From the NCBI RefSeq assembly GCF_045291395.1, contig NZ_CP152342.1:372001-436000 (forward strand): a stretch of DNA of 64,000 nt, in the 5' to 3' direction. Origin of the DNA: MR-S7 sp000400995 (lineage in GTDB: Bacteria; Pseudomonadota; Gammaproteobacteria; Burkholderiales; Burkholderiaceae_C). The notes under the pieces are model-generated. The model was not told the origin of the DNA, made no database searches, and was given only the letters and a program-made list of their open reading frames with translations. Shown here in pieces: positions 16,811 through 25,926 of this stretch. The translations under genes and the position numbers were made by a program. The stretch's first letter is position 1, and every line of letters starts with the position of its first letter.

Positions 16811-17902
16811 ATGGCATTCACGGAACAGGATCTGCTGGCGGCGCTCGCCAGCGTCAAGGATCCGCACACGGGCAAGGATTTCGTCGCAGCGCGCGCGGTG
16901 CGCAACGTGCAGATCGCGGGCGGCGACGTGGCCTTCGACGTCGAGCTGGGCTACCCGGCCCAGAGCCTGGTGCCCGCGCTGCGCAGCGAGTTCATCGCGG
17001 CTGCCAGAACGGTGCCCGGTGTGCAGAACGTGTCGGTCAACATCGCCACCAAGGTCATCGCGCACGCGGTGCAGCGCGGCGTGCAGCTGCTGCCGGGCGT
17101 GAAGAACATCATCGCCGTCGCCTCGGGCAAGGGCGGCGTGGGCAAGAGCACCACGGCCGTGAACCTGGCCCTGGCGCTGGCGGCCGAGGGGGCGCGCGTG
17201 GGCCTGCTGGACGCCGACATCTACGGCCCCAGCCAGCCCATGATGACCGGCACCTCGGGCGACCTGGAGAGCCTGGACGGCAAGCTCATGGAGCCCAAGC
17301 GCGCCATGGGCCTGCAGATCAACTCCATCGGCTTCCTGGTCAAGGAGGAGCAGGCCATGATCTGGCGCGGCCCCATGGCCAGCCAGGCGCTGGAGCAGCT
17401 CATCACGCAGACGCGCTGGGACAACCTGGACTACCTCGTGGTGGACATGCCGCCCGGCACGGGCGACATCCAGCTCACCATGGCGCAGAAGGTGCCGCTG
17501 ACCGGCGCGGTGATCGTCACCACCCCGCAGGACATCGCGCTGCTGGACGCGAAGAAGGGCGTCACCATGTTCCAGAAGGTGAGCGTGCCCATCCTCGGCC
17601 TCGTGGAGAACATGGCCGTGCACATCTGCCGCAACTGCGGCCACGTGGAGCACATCTTCGGCCACGAGGGCGGCAAGAGGATGGCCGAGAGCCTGGGGAT
17701 GGACTACCTCGGCGCGCTGCCGCTGCAGCTGTCCATCCGCGAGCAGGCCGACAGCGGCCGGCCCACCGTGGCGGCCGAGCCCGACAGCGACGTGGCGCGC
17801 ATCTACAAGGCCATCGCACGCACGGTGGCCGTGAAGGTCGCGCAGCAGGCCAAGGACTTCTCGGGCAAGTTCCCGACCATCACGGTGAGCAAGAACACCT
17901 GA
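16811..17902 (+). CDS. apbC: Iron-sulfur cluster carrier ATPase (Mrp/ApbC)
   Basis: A 363-residue Mrp/ApbC/NBP35-family P-loop ATPase that carries and delivers Fe-S clusters in the cytoplasm. An N-terminal MIP18/DUF59 domain covers about residues 1-85; the deviant Walker A GKGGVGKSTT is near residue 107, Walker B-type DMPPGTGD near 213, and the cluster-binding CxxC in HICRNCGHVEHIFG near 274. Full length. Its place between selD and the molybdoenzyme gene fits a demand for Fe-S proteins, but mrp is a general housekeeping gene. Confidence 0.95.
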   Translation: MAFTEQDLLAALASVKDPHTGKDFVAARAVRNVQIAGGDVAFDVELGYPAQSLVPALRSEFIAAARTVPGVQNVSVNIATKVIAHAVQRGVQLLPGVKNIIAVASGKGGVGKSTTAVNLALALAAEGARVGLLDADIYGPSQPMMTGTSGDLESLDGKLMEPKRAMGLQINSIGFLVKEEQAMIWRGPMASQALEQLITQTRWDNLDYLVVDMPPGTGDIQLTMAQKVPLTGAVIVTTPQDIALLDAKKGVTMFQKVSVPILGLVENMAVHICRNCGHVEHIFGHEGGKRMAESLGMDYLGALPLQLSIREQADSGRPTVAAEPDSDVARIYKAIARTVAVKVAQQAKDFSGKFPTITVSKNT

Positions 17903-17924
17903 GCATCCACCGGCGGGGCAGGCC

Positions 17925-20204
17925 ATGAAGGAACAGAAGATCGCGTTCTACACAGGCCCTGCCGGCGGTTGGGGCGCGCTGGGCAGCGTCAAGAACACGC
18001 TGCTGCGCCAGGACATCCCCCTCAAGGGCGCGAAGACGCTGCTGTCGGCCAACCAGCCCGATGGCTTCGACTGCCCCGGCTGCGCATGGCCTGACCGCAA
18101 CCACCATTCGGCCTTCGAGTTCTGCGAGAACGGAGTGAAGGCCGTCGCGGCCGAGGCCACGGCGCGGCGCGCGGGGCCGGAATTGTTCGAACGCTGCACG
18201 GTGACAGAACTGGCCGGGCAGAGCGATTTCTGGCTCGAAGACCAGGGGCGGCTCACGCACCCGATGCGCTACGACGCGGCCAGCGACTGTTACCGGCCCA
18301 TCGCGTGGGACGAGGCTTTCGCGCTGATCGCCAAGCACCTGAATGCGCTGCCCGATCCGAACCAGGCCATCTTCTACACCTCGGGCCGCACGAGCAACGA
18401 GGCCGCGTTCCTCTACCAGCTCTTCGTGCGCCAGTACGGCACCAACAACTTCCCCGACTGCTCCAACATGTGCCACGAACCCAGCGGCAGCGCCATGCGC
18501 CCGCAGATCGGCGTGGGCAAGGGCACAGTGACGCTGCAGGACTTCGAGCACGCGGACGCCATCTTCATCTTCGGCCAGAACCCCGGCACCAACCACCCGC
18601 GCATGCTCGGCGAACTGCGCGCGGCGCACAAGCGCGGCGCACGCATCGTGAGCTTCAACCCGCTGCGCGAGCGCGGGCTGGAGCGCTTCGCCGACCCGCA
18701 GGACACGCTGGAGATGGCGACTTTTGGCTCCACGCCGATCAGCACGCACTACTTCCAGCTGCGCGTGGGCGGCGACCTCGCAGCGGTCAAGGGCGTCATG
18801 AAGCACGTGATCGAGCAGGAGGACGCACGGGGCGGCGTGCTCGACCGCGCCTTCATCACCGGGCACACCACAGGCTTCGACGCGCTGGCCGCCGACCTGC
18901 GCGCCGAGAGCTGGGCGCTGCTGGAGCAGGAGTCGGGCCTGACCGAGGCGCAGATGCGCAGCGCGGGCGATGTCTACATCGGCGCCGATCGCGTGATCGC
19001 CTGCTGGGGCATGGGCATCACGCAGCACCTGCACTCGGTCGCCACCATCCAGCTGATCGTCGACCTGCTCATGCTGCGCGGCAACCTGGGCCGCGAGGGC
19101 GCGGGCGCCTGCCCCGTGCGCGGGCACAGCAACGTGCAGGGCGACCGCACCATGGGCATCTGGGAAAAGCCGCCTGCGGCACTGCTCGACCGCCTCGGCG
19201 AGGTCTACGGCTTCGCGCCGCCGCGCGCACATGGCGTGGACACAGTGGAGGCGATCCGGCAGATGCTGGACGGCCAGGGCAAGGTCTTCTTCGCCCTGGG
19301 CGGCAACTTCGCCGCCGCCACGCCCGACACCTGCGAAACCTGGAAGGCGCTGCGCCGCTGCGACCTCACCGTGCACGTGGCCACCAAGCTCAACCGCAGC
19401 CACGTGGTGCACGGGCGCGAGGCGCTGATCCTGCCCTGCCTGGGCCGCACCGAGATCGACATGCAGGCCGCCGGCCCGCAGGGCGTGACGGTGGAGGACT
19501 CGATGAGCATGGTGCACGTGAGCATGGGGATCAACCCGCCCGCCTCCGAGCACCTCCTTTCCGAGCCCACCATCGTCGCGCGCCTGGCCGCCGCCACGCT
19601 GGGCGAAAAGAGCCGCGTGCCCTGGCTGTGGCTGGTGGAGGACTACGCGCGCATCCGTGACGAGATCGAGAAGGTCTTCCCCGACTTCCACGGCTTCAAC
19701 ACCCGCGTGGCCGTGCCCGGCGGTTTTCGCCTGCGCAACATGGCCAGCGAGCGCGTCTGGGCCACCGCGAGCGGCAAGGCCGTGTTCACGTCCCACGCCG
19801 TGCCGCGCGACACGCCCACGCACCGCGCCCGCGCAAGGCACGCGGACGGCGTCGTCTTCACGCTGCTCACCACGCGCTCGCACGACCAGTACAACACCAC
19901 CATCTACGGCATGGACGACCGCTACCGCGGCGTGTACGGCCAGCGCCGCGTGGTCTTCATCCACCCCGAGGACATCCGCGCCCTGGGGCTCAAGGACGGC
20001 GACCGCGTCCACATCCACACCGTGTGGGACGACGGGCAGGAGCGGCGTGCCGAGGGCTTCCGGCTCGTAGCCTACGACATCCCGCGCGGCAACCTCGCGG
20101 CCTACTACCCCGAGACGAACCCGCTCGTGCCGCTGTCCGCCGTTGCGCTGGCGGCGGGCACGCCCACGTCCAAATCCATTCCCGTCATGTTGGTGGCGGC
20201 GTGA
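17925..20204 (+). CDS. FdhF/YdeP family molybdopterin oxidoreductase
   Basis: A 759-residue molybdenum enzyme of the YdeP branch of the DMSO-reductase superfamily. The N-terminus has PDGFDCPGCAWPDRNHHSAF, the CPGCxWP signature of this branch; a molybdopterin region follows (IFYTSGRTSNEAAFLYQLF, CSNMCHEPSGSAM), then MGITQHLHSV and PVRGHSNVQGDRTMGI, and a C-terminal cofactor-binding domain (TRSHDQYNTTIYGMDDRYRG). It has no in-frame TGA, so it is not a selenoprotein. YdeP of E. coli is linked to acid resistance but its substrate is not settled. It starts 22 bp after mrp and overlaps the small winged-helix gene by four bases (GTGA). FdhD may be needed for its cofactor. Confidence 0.88.
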   Translation: MKEQKIAFYTGPAGGWGALGSVKNTLLRQDIPLKGAKTLLSANQPDGFDCPGCAWPDRNHHSAFEFCENGVKAVAAEATARRAGPELFERCTVTELAGQSDFWLEDQGRLTHPMRYDAASDCYRPIAWDEAFALIAKHLNALPDPNQAIFYTSGRTSNEAAFLYQLFVRQYGTNNFPDCSNMCHEPSGSAMRPQIGVGKGTVTLQDFEHADAIFIFGQNPGTNHPRMLGELRAAHKRGARIVSFNPLRERGLERFADPQDTLEMATFGSTPISTHYFQLRVGGDLAAVKGVMKHVIEQEDARGGVLDRAFITGHTTGFDALAADLRAESWALLEQESGLTEAQMRSAGDVYIGADRVIACWGMGITQHLHSVATIQLIVDLLMLRGNLGREGAGACPVRGHSNVQGDRTMGIWEKPPAALLDRLGEVYGFAPPRAHGVDTVEAIRQMLDGQGKVFFALGGNFAAATPDTCETWKALRRCDLTVHVATKLNRSHVVHGREALILPCLGRTEIDMQAAGPQGVTVEDSMSMVHVSMGINPPASEHLLSEPTIVARLAAATLGEKSRVPWLWLVEDYARIRDEIEKVFPDFHGFNTRVAVPGGFRLRNMASERVWATASGKAVFTSHAVPRDTPTHRARARHADGVVFTLLTTRSHDQYNTTIYGMDDRYRGVYGQRRVVFIHPEDIRALGLKDGDRVHIHTVWDDGQERRAEGFRLVAYDIPRGNLAAYYPETNPLVPLSAVALAAGTPTSKSIPVMLVAA

Positions 20205-20443
20205 GGGATGCCATCCTGCAGGCGCTGGCGGAGTCGGGCGACGGCGTTTCCCTGCCACGCCTGTCCAAGCGCCTGGGCCAGAGCGCCAGCGCCGTGCTGC
20301 GCGAGCTGAGCTTCATGGGCGATGCCATGATCGGCGGCCAGCGCGGCCCCGGCTGGGTGCGCGTGTGGCAGGAAGACGGGCGCTGGCTGGCCGCGCTCAC
20401 CGAGGCAGGCCGTGTGCAGTGCGCATTGCTCTATCGCTCCTAA
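20201..20443 (+). CDS. Small winged-helix protein coupled to the YdeP-type enzyme
   Basis: An 80-residue protein starting with the GTG at 20201, inside the stop region of the preceding gene (GTGA overlap). Residues 1-45 look like a winged helix-turn-helix (RDAILQALAESGDGVSLPRLSKRLGQSASAVLREL), and GWVRVWQEDGRWLAALTEAG could form the wing and C-terminal strand. No metal-binding cysteines. The strict coupling suggests a dedicated partner: a repressor of the operon or a small maturation factor. I do not recognise a named family. Confidence 0.65.
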   Translation: MRDAILQALAESGDGVSLPRLSKRLGQSASAVLRELSFMGDAMIGGQRGPGWVRVWQEDGRWLAALTEAGRVQCALLYRS

Positions 20444-20444
20444 A

Positions 20445-20495
20445 AGAATAGCTGTTTGCGCTTGCTGCATAAGCGCTGGGAGCTGATTTGGTGCT
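20445..20495 (+). repeat. Dispersed palindromic repeat, copy 6
   Basis: Reads AATAGCTGTTTGCGCTTGC then ATAAGCGCTGGGAGCTGATT. It lies between the convergent winged-helix gene and selC. Confidence 0.7.
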
Positions 20496-20558
20496 GAGTC
20501 TTCCGCTGTACCTTACGCGACTCCTCCGTCGCCAAGGTGCGGAAGTGGTAAAGAGGGG

Positions 20559-20650
20559 CGGAAGGGAGAGGGAGTCGAACCCTCCGACCACGCGTGGCGC
20601 AGTCCACCGGGTTTGAAGCCCGGGCGCCCCACCAGGGACGCTTCCCTTCC
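20559..20650 (-). tRNA. selC: tRNA-Sec (anticodon TCA)
   Basis: The minus strand folds as a selenocysteine tRNA of 92 bases: an 8-bp acceptor stem GGAAGGGA/TCCCTTCC, a long D arm, anticodon loop CTTCAAA with TCA at 20614-20616, a long variable arm (GACTGCGCC...), and T arm GAGGGTTCGACTCCCTC. The discriminator is G and CCA is not encoded (CCC follows). It lies 7 bp after the selB stop, so it is probably processed from the selB transcript. All stems are intact. Confidence 0.93.
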
Positions 20651-20657
20651 ATCAAAT

Positions 20658-22579
20658 TCAATCCCCGCCCTCGAACAGCGGCGTGCCGGGACGCAGCAGG
20701 TGCGTGTCCTTCACACGGCGGGTGAAACCCACGCGGTCGAAGAACTCCAGCAACTGGATTGCCCGCTTGCGGCCCAGGCCGGTCGCGTCGCGGAAGGCCG
20801 CGGCCTGCACCGCCTCGCCATCCGCCATGCATTCGCGCGCGATGGCCGCCAGGCGCTCGACCGTCGGCAGTGGATAGTACAGGTCTTTGACCACCTGAAA
20901 GACCTCGCCGCGCCGTGCGAGGCTCGCGAGCGTCTGGCGCACCAGGGTTTCGGCGGCGCCGGTGTCCTGGGCGAGGGTGCGGACCCAGGGCGGGTCGAAG
21001 CCGCCCTCCAGCAGGGGGGCAGGATCTGCTGGGCGAGTTGCTCCTCGGCAGCGTTCATGCGCGCGGCGTGCTCGGGCAGGTGCAGCCAGTGGCCGCTGCG
21101 CACGAGGGCCTGGGTGGCAGCCAGGTCTTCGATCGTGTGCTGCCACAGCGCATCGCCCGCGCGTGGCGCGGCCAGGCGGCGCAGGCGGCGCATGTCGGGG
21201 CCGATCTCCTCGGGGCTGGCGGCGTGGAAGGCGCGCAGGCGCTCCAGCACCTGCGTCTGCAGCGCCTGCAGCGCGGCGGGCGCGATGGCGAGGGCGTCGC
21301 CCGCGATGCGGATGGCGTCCGCGGGCAGCGGCAGGTCGCCCGGGCCGGGCAGGGCCTCGGCGCGGGCGGTCTGCGCGAGGTCCAGGCCCAGGGGGGCGTG
21401 TTCCAGCAGCGCGGCAACGCGTGCGGCGCGGTCGGGCAGGGCCTGTGCGGCGAGCTGCGCGAGGCGCTCGGGCGTCTTGCGGTAGCGCTGCGGCGCGAAC
21501 GGGTCGAGCACGCGCACGCCGGCCACGGTGCGCGTGGCCGAGGCATCGCGCAGCACGCCCCGGTCGCCATGCCATGCGGCCACGGTGCCGTGCAGCACGA
21601 GCTGGGCGAGGGCGGTGCCGCCGGGCGCGAGCGTGTCGCAGTCCAGCAGCACGATGCTGCCGGTCACGTCGCTGGTGCCCAGGTGCACGTGCACGGGCGT
21701 GCCGGAGCGCAGCGCCTTGGACTCGTCGGCCCAGAGCTGGCATTGCACGTCGATGCGCGTGGTGGCCAGGGTGATGGACGGCGCGCAGGCCCAGTCGCCG
21801 CGGTGCACCTCGTCCTTGGCCACGCCCGCGAGGGCGAGGGCACAGCGCTGGCCGGTGCGCGCTTCTTCGGCTGGCTGGTTCTGGGCATGGATGCCGCGCA
21901 CGCGCACGCTGCGGCCTTGCGGAGCGAGGCCCAGCTCATCGCCCACGCGCGCCGTGCCGCTGGTCACGCTGCCGGTGACCACGGTGCCCACGCCCGCGAG
22001 CGTGAAGGCGCGGTCGACGGCAAGGCGGAAGGCGCGTGCGCTGTCCTGCAGGCTGGCGGCGCCGGGCGGCCGGGCACTGGCGAGCAGGTGCAGGCGCAGC
22101 GCCTCCACGCCTTCTCCAGTAACGGCGGAGACGGGGAACATGGGGGCCTCCGCCAGCGCTGTTGGCGCGAGCAGCGCGTGCACCTCGGCCTGCACCTCGG
22201 CCAGCCGCGCGGCGCGTGTGGCGGGGTCGAGCCGGTCGATCTTGGTGATGGCGACCGTGCCCTGGGTGACGCCCAGCAGCGCCACCACGGCCAGGTGCTC
22301 GCGCGTCTGCGGCATCACGCCGTCGTCGGCAGCCACGATGAGCAGCGCATGCGCGATGCCCGTGGCGCCTGCGAGCATGGTGTGCAGCAGGCGCTCGTGG
22401 CCCGGCACGTCCACGAAGCCGAGCGATGGCCCGCCCGGCGCGTGCAGGTAGGCGTAGCCGAGCTCGATGGAGATGCCGCGCCGCTTTTCCTCGGGCAGGC
22501 GGTCGGTTTCCACGCCGGTGAGCGCGCGCACCAGCGAGGTCTTGCCGTGGTCGATGTGGCCTGCGGTGCCGATGATCAT
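20658..22579 (-). pseudogene. selB: Selenocysteine-specific elongation factor, frameshifted near the C-terminal third
   Basis: SelB delivers Sec-tRNA to UGA codons carrying a SECIS. The frame from ATG 22579 gives the full EF-Tu-like part (GHIDHGKTSLVRAL, DVPGHERLLHTM, ITKIDRL) and the first winged helices up to EEQLAQQILP. At 21014-21019 a G6 tract (C6 on the coding strand) shifts the frame; the family sequence resumes as LLEGGFDPPWVRTLAQ in the other frame and runs to 20658 (last winged helices that bind the SECIS hairpin, e.g. GLGRKRAIQLLEFFDRVGFTRR). One extra C would restore about 640 codons. Without it the protein has a 100-residue missense tail and lacks the SECIS-binding domain. selC lies directly downstream. 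Confidence 0.9.
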
Positions 22580-22585
22580 GGGTTT

Positions 22586-22642
22586 GCTATCTCTTTCGTA
22601 GCTGGTTGCGCTTGTGCGGTAACCGCTGGAGGCTGATTTTTC
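22586..22642 (+). repeat. Dispersed palindromic repeat, copy 7
   Basis: Reads TCGTAGCTGGTTGCGCTTG then GTAACCGCTGGAGGCTGATT. It lies in the divergent region between selB and the siderophore regulator; the right arm has AACCGC instead of AAGCGC, which weakens the stem. Confidence 0.65.
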
Positions 22643-22742
22643 TCATGTTCTCCAGCGGCAGCGGTGCTCATGCCAAGTATTGCATCGGCCAGAGGCGGAT
22701 GCTGCGCTCGCCATACCCACCCACAAGAATTTGCAGGATGGA

Positions 22743-22766
22743 GAATAATCAAGAATCATTCTTATT
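22743..22766. promoter_or_regulatory. Fur-box-like site before the AraC siderophore regulator
   Basis: AATAATCAAGAATCATTCTT is an imperfect palindrome of the Fur type (AATnATT halves). It lies 20-43 bp upstream of the ATG at 22786, where a promoter operator would be expected. Confidence 0.5.
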
Positions 22767-22785
22767 TGAATCATCCATTCGACAC

Positions 22786-23649
22786 ATGCCCCTTTCCCCT
22801 GCCGACCCCGCCTACGGCTGGCAGTTGCCCGCCGTCGCGCCCCAGGTGTCGCTGGCCGGCGGCGTGCTGCGTTTCGATGCGCCCGCATGCACCACCGAGG
22901 TGGTGGAGCCCGGCTTCAAGCTCGTGCTGGTGCTGGGCGGGCAACTGCGCTACCAGCTGCGCGAGCGCCAGGCGGTGCGCGTGCAGGGGCCGGCTTTTCA
23001 CCTGAGCCTGAACAGGGAACCCTTCACCGTGCGGCACGAGTTCGACCCCGCCGCCGCGCTCGAATACGTGGCCGTGCGCATGCCGGCGGCGTCGCTGGCG
23101 CAGTACTTCGGCATCGACGCCGACTGGCTGGCGCGGCGCGCCTCGGGCCAGCGCGGCATGGTGCTGGACCAGCGCGCCGACCGCGTGCTGCAGGGGCTGG
23201 GCCGGCAGATGCTGATGTGCCCCTTGCAGGGCGCGGCGCGCCGGGTCTACCTGGCGGGCAAGGCCCTGGAACTGGCGGCCACCGTGATGGCCGGGCTGGA
23301 GCAGCGCGGCGGCCCGGCCGGTGCCAGCCCGCTGCGCGCGCACGACGTGCGCCGCCTGCGAGCGGCCCAGGACATCCTGCGCCAGCGCCTGAACGATCCG
23401 CCCTCGCTGCCCGAACTGGCGCGTCTGGCGGGCACCAACGTCAACAAGCTCACCACGGGCTTTCGCCAGCTGTTTGGCTGCAGCGTGTACGAGTTCGTGC
23501 GCGAGCAGCGGCTGGAGCTGGCCTACCGGCTCATCGCCGCCGGGCACGGCAGCGTGGCCCAGGCGGCGCAGGCCTGCGGCTACACCGACTCGCACTTCAC
23601 CAAGGTGTTCCGCCAGCGCTTCGGCGTGGCGCCGAGCGCGCTGCGCTGA
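22786..23649 (+). CDS. AraC family regulator of siderophore uptake (PchR type)
   Basis: A 287-residue AraC-type activator. An N-terminal ligand-binding part of about 180 residues is followed by a C-terminal double helix-turn-helix (LPELARLAGTNVNKLTTGFRQLFG and VAQAAQACGYTDSHFTKVFRQRFG). PchR-like proteins bind the imported ferric siderophore and activate the receptor gene, here the next gene. The frame is open upstream, including an ATG at 22738, but that start would lie within or before the Fur-like site; the ATG at 22786 (MPLSPADPAYG) fits better. Divergent from selB. Confidence 0.83.
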   Translation: MPLSPADPAYGWQLPAVAPQVSLAGGVLRFDAPACTTEVVEPGFKLVLVLGGQLRYQLRERQAVRVQGPAFHLSLNREPFTVRHEFDPAAALEYVAVRMPAASLAQYFGIDADWLARRASGQRGMVLDQRADRVLQGLGRQMLMCPLQGAARRVYLAGKALELAATVMAGLEQRGGPAGASPLRAHDVRRLRAAQDILRQRLNDPPSLPELARLAGTNVNKLTTGFRQLFGCSVYEFVREQRLELAYRLIAAGHGSVAQAAQACGYTDSHFTKVFRQRFGVAPSALR

Positions 23650-23724
23650 CGCCGTTACTTCCGCGATCGCCAGCCAAACTTCCGCCATCGCCAATCCGGA
23701 GGGCCGTGGCTTCCTAGACTTTGT

Positions 23725-23742
23725 TGAGATTGATTCTCATCA
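23725..23742. promoter_or_regulatory. Fur box before the TonB receptor
   Basis: TGAGATTGATTCTCATCA contains inverted halves TGAGA/TCTCA around TTGAT, close to known Fur boxes. It ends four to five bases before the AAGGAGG ribosome binding site of the receptor gene, so Fur binding would block both promoter clearance and expression. Confidence 0.6.
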
Positions 23743-23760
23743 AAAAAGGAGGCGCGATTC

Positions 23761-25860
23761 ATGGCGCAAGGATTCAGACAGGGTCGCTGGCGGCCCGTGG
23801 CGTTCGCCGCCGCGTTGGCGGCCCTGGGCGTGCAAGCGCAGGAGCAGGAACCTGCCGCCACGCTGCCCGGCGTGGAGGTGACGGCGGCGCCCGAGGTGGG
23901 TACCCCGCTGAACCGCCTCACGCCCACGCTGCGCGAGACGCCGCAGTCGCTCACGGTGATCGACGCCGGGCGCATGCAGGAGCAGAACCTGCGCACGCTC
24001 GACGACGTGATGCAGCAGTCGCCCGGCGTCACGGTGCAGCCCTACCAGCAGCTGACCACGGGCTACTACGCGCGCGGCTTCAAGATCGACGCGTTCCAGC
24101 AGGACGGCGTGCCCGTGCTGCTGGGCGGCACCGCCAGCGCGCCGCAGGACATGGCCATGTACGAGCGTGTGGAAATCCTGCGCGGCGCGGCGGGCCTGCT
24201 GGCGGGCGCGGGCAACCCGTCGGCCACGGTGAACCTGGTGCCCCGGCGGCCCCCGCGCCAATTCGGCGGCAGCGCCTCGCTGGGCGCGGGAAGCTGGAAC
24301 CGCTACCGCGCCGAGGCCGACGTGGGCGGCCCGCTGAACGCGGCGGGCACGCTGCGCGGCATGGTGGTGGCGAGCCACGAGGACCGCGATTTCTTCTATG
24401 ACGTGGCCACGCAGAAGTCCACCAACGTCTATGCCATCGCCGAGCTGGACGTGGCCCGCGCCACCACGCTGAGCCTGGGCGCGCACCAGCAGCGCATCCG
24501 CTCGGTCACCAACATGTCGGGCGTGCCTTTCTATGCCAACGGCCAGCCCCTGGGCCTGCCGCGCTCGGCCTTCCTGGACGTGGCCTGGGACCGCTTCGAC
24601 TGGGACAACACGCGCGTGTTTGCGGGGCTGGACCACCGCTTCGGCAACGGCTGGGCGTTCAAGCTCAACGCCAACCACCTCTCGGGCGACTCGACGCTGA
24701 AGTACGCCGGGGCCAACGGCGCGGTCGATCCGGCGACGCTGGCCGGTCCCAGGCTCACGGGTGCGGCCTATGCCTTCGACAGCGCGCAAAGCAGCATCGA
24801 CGGCTACGCCAGCGGCCCGTTCACGCTGCTGGGCCGCCAGCACGAGCTGATGGTGGGTGGCAACTACCAGAAGACCCGCTTCGAGCAGTTCCAGGCCAGC
24901 CTGACCCCCGCGCCCAACGCGCCGGTGGACGTCTTCGGCTGGAATCCGCACGGCGTGCCCGAGCCCGCCACCGGCGCCTACGGCTCGCGCGGCCCCACGC
25001 GCACCACGCAGTCGGGCCTGTACGCCATGGGCCGCTTCAGCCTGGCCGACCCGCTCAAGCTGATCGTGGGCGCGCGCGTCAGCCGCTGGGAGCAGGGGAC
25101 GGCGTCGGGCACGTCGCGCATCAGCGGGCAGTTCACGCCCTACGGCGGCGTGGTCTATGAGCTCACGCCGCAGTGGTCCGCCTATGCGAGCTACGCGCAG
25201 ATCTTCCAGCCGCAGACCCAGCGCACCTGGGAGGGCAGCGTCATCGACCCGATCGAGGGCACGAACTACGAGGCAGGCGTGAAGGGCGAACTGGCCGACG
25301 GGCGCCTGAACGTGTCGCTGGCCGTGTTCCGCATCCGCCAGACCAACCGCGCGCAGCAGGACCCCGACCACCCGTGCGCGGGCGCCGCGTGCTACTACGT
25401 CAACAGCGGCGAGGCCGTGAGCCGGGGCTTCGAGGCCGAGGCCACGGGCCGCCTCACGCGCGACCTGAGCGTGCAGGCGGGCTACACCTACAACACCACC
25501 GAATACGTGCGCGACGCCGCGCTCGCGGGCCAGCCGCTGGCGCGCTTCGCGCCGCGCCACATCCTGCGGCTGTGGGCCAATTACACGCTGCCTATCGACG
25601 AGCGGCGCTGGACGCTGGGCGCGGGCCTGCAGGCACAGAGCGACTACTCGGCCGTGTCCGGCAGCGTCACGCAGCGCCAGGGCGGCTACGGGCTGGTGAA
25701 CCTGCGCCTGGGCTACCGCCTGGGGCGCAGCACCACCGTGGCGCTCCATATCAACAACCTGCTCGACCGCACGTACTACCAGAGCCTGTCCGGCCTGAGC
25801 TGGAACAACCGCTACGGCGAGCCGCGCAGCGCCATGCTGACGCTGCGCACCACGTTCTGA
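23761..25860 (+). CDS. TonB-dependent siderophore receptor
   Basis: A 699-residue outer-membrane ferric-siderophore receptor. A signal peptide of about 28 residues (RWRPVAFAAALAALGVQA) is followed by a plug domain (ETPQSLTVIDAGRMQEQNLRTLDDVMQQSPGV begins near residue 58) with the conserved VEILRGAAGLLAGAGNPSATVN, then a 22-strand barrel ending in the expected terminal Phe (LTLRTTF). A putative TonB box lies after the signal peptide (TLPGVEVTA). It resembles FhuE/FpvA/FptA-type receptors for hydroxamate or mixed siderophores; the exact ligand is not readable. Strong AAGGAGG site. No biosynthesis genes are near, so it probably takes up foreign siderophores. Confidence 0.93.
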   Translation: MAQGFRQGRWRPVAFAAALAALGVQAQEQEPAATLPGVEVTAAPEVGTPLNRLTPTLRETPQSLTVIDAGRMQEQNLRTLDDVMQQSPGVTVQPYQQLTTGYYARGFKIDAFQQDGVPVLLGGTASAPQDMAMYERVEILRGAAGLLAGAGNPSATVNLVPRRPPRQFGGSASLGAGSWNRYRAEADVGGPLNAAGTLRGMVVASHEDRDFFYDVATQKSTNVYAIAELDVARATTLSLGAHQQRIRSVTNMSGVPFYANGQPLGLPRSAFLDVAWDRFDWDNTRVFAGLDHRFGNGWAFKLNANHLSGDSTLKYAGANGAVDPATLAGPRLTGAAYAFDSAQSSIDGYASGPFTLLGRQHELMVGGNYQKTRFEQFQASLTPAPNAPVDVFGWNPHGVPEPATGAYGSRGPTRTTQSGLYAMGRFSLADPLKLIVGARVSRWEQGTASGTSRISGQFTPYGGVVYELTPQWSAYASYAQIFQPQTQRTWEGSVIDPIEGTNYEAGVKGELADGRLNVSLAVFRIRQTNRAQQDPDHPCAGAACYYVNSGEAVSRGFEAEATGRLTRDLSVQAGYTYNTTEYVRDAALAGQPLARFAPRHILRLWANYTLPIDERRWTLGAGLQAQSDYSAVSGSVTQRQGGYGLVNLRLGYRLGRSTTVALHINNLLDRTYYQSLSGLSWNNRYGEPRSAMLTLRTTF

Positions 25861-25862
25861 AT

Positions 25863-25917
25863 GCAAGCCCAATCCGGCTCCAGCGCTTGTCCATCCAGCG
25901 CTGGCAGCTATCAATTC
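25863..25917 (-). repeat. Dispersed palindromic repeat, copy 8 (inverted)
   Basis: Reads GGCTCCAGCGCTTGTCC then CAGCGCTGGCAGCTATCA, the reverse complement of the usual orientation. It lies between the receptor and cupin genes. Confidence 0.7.
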
Positions 25918-25926
25918 CATACCGAC

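Noticed and set aside
17925..20204. The YdeP-type enzyme as a second selenoprotein
   Set aside because: There is no in-frame TGA and the CPGCAWPD signature belongs to the Cys branch of the family.
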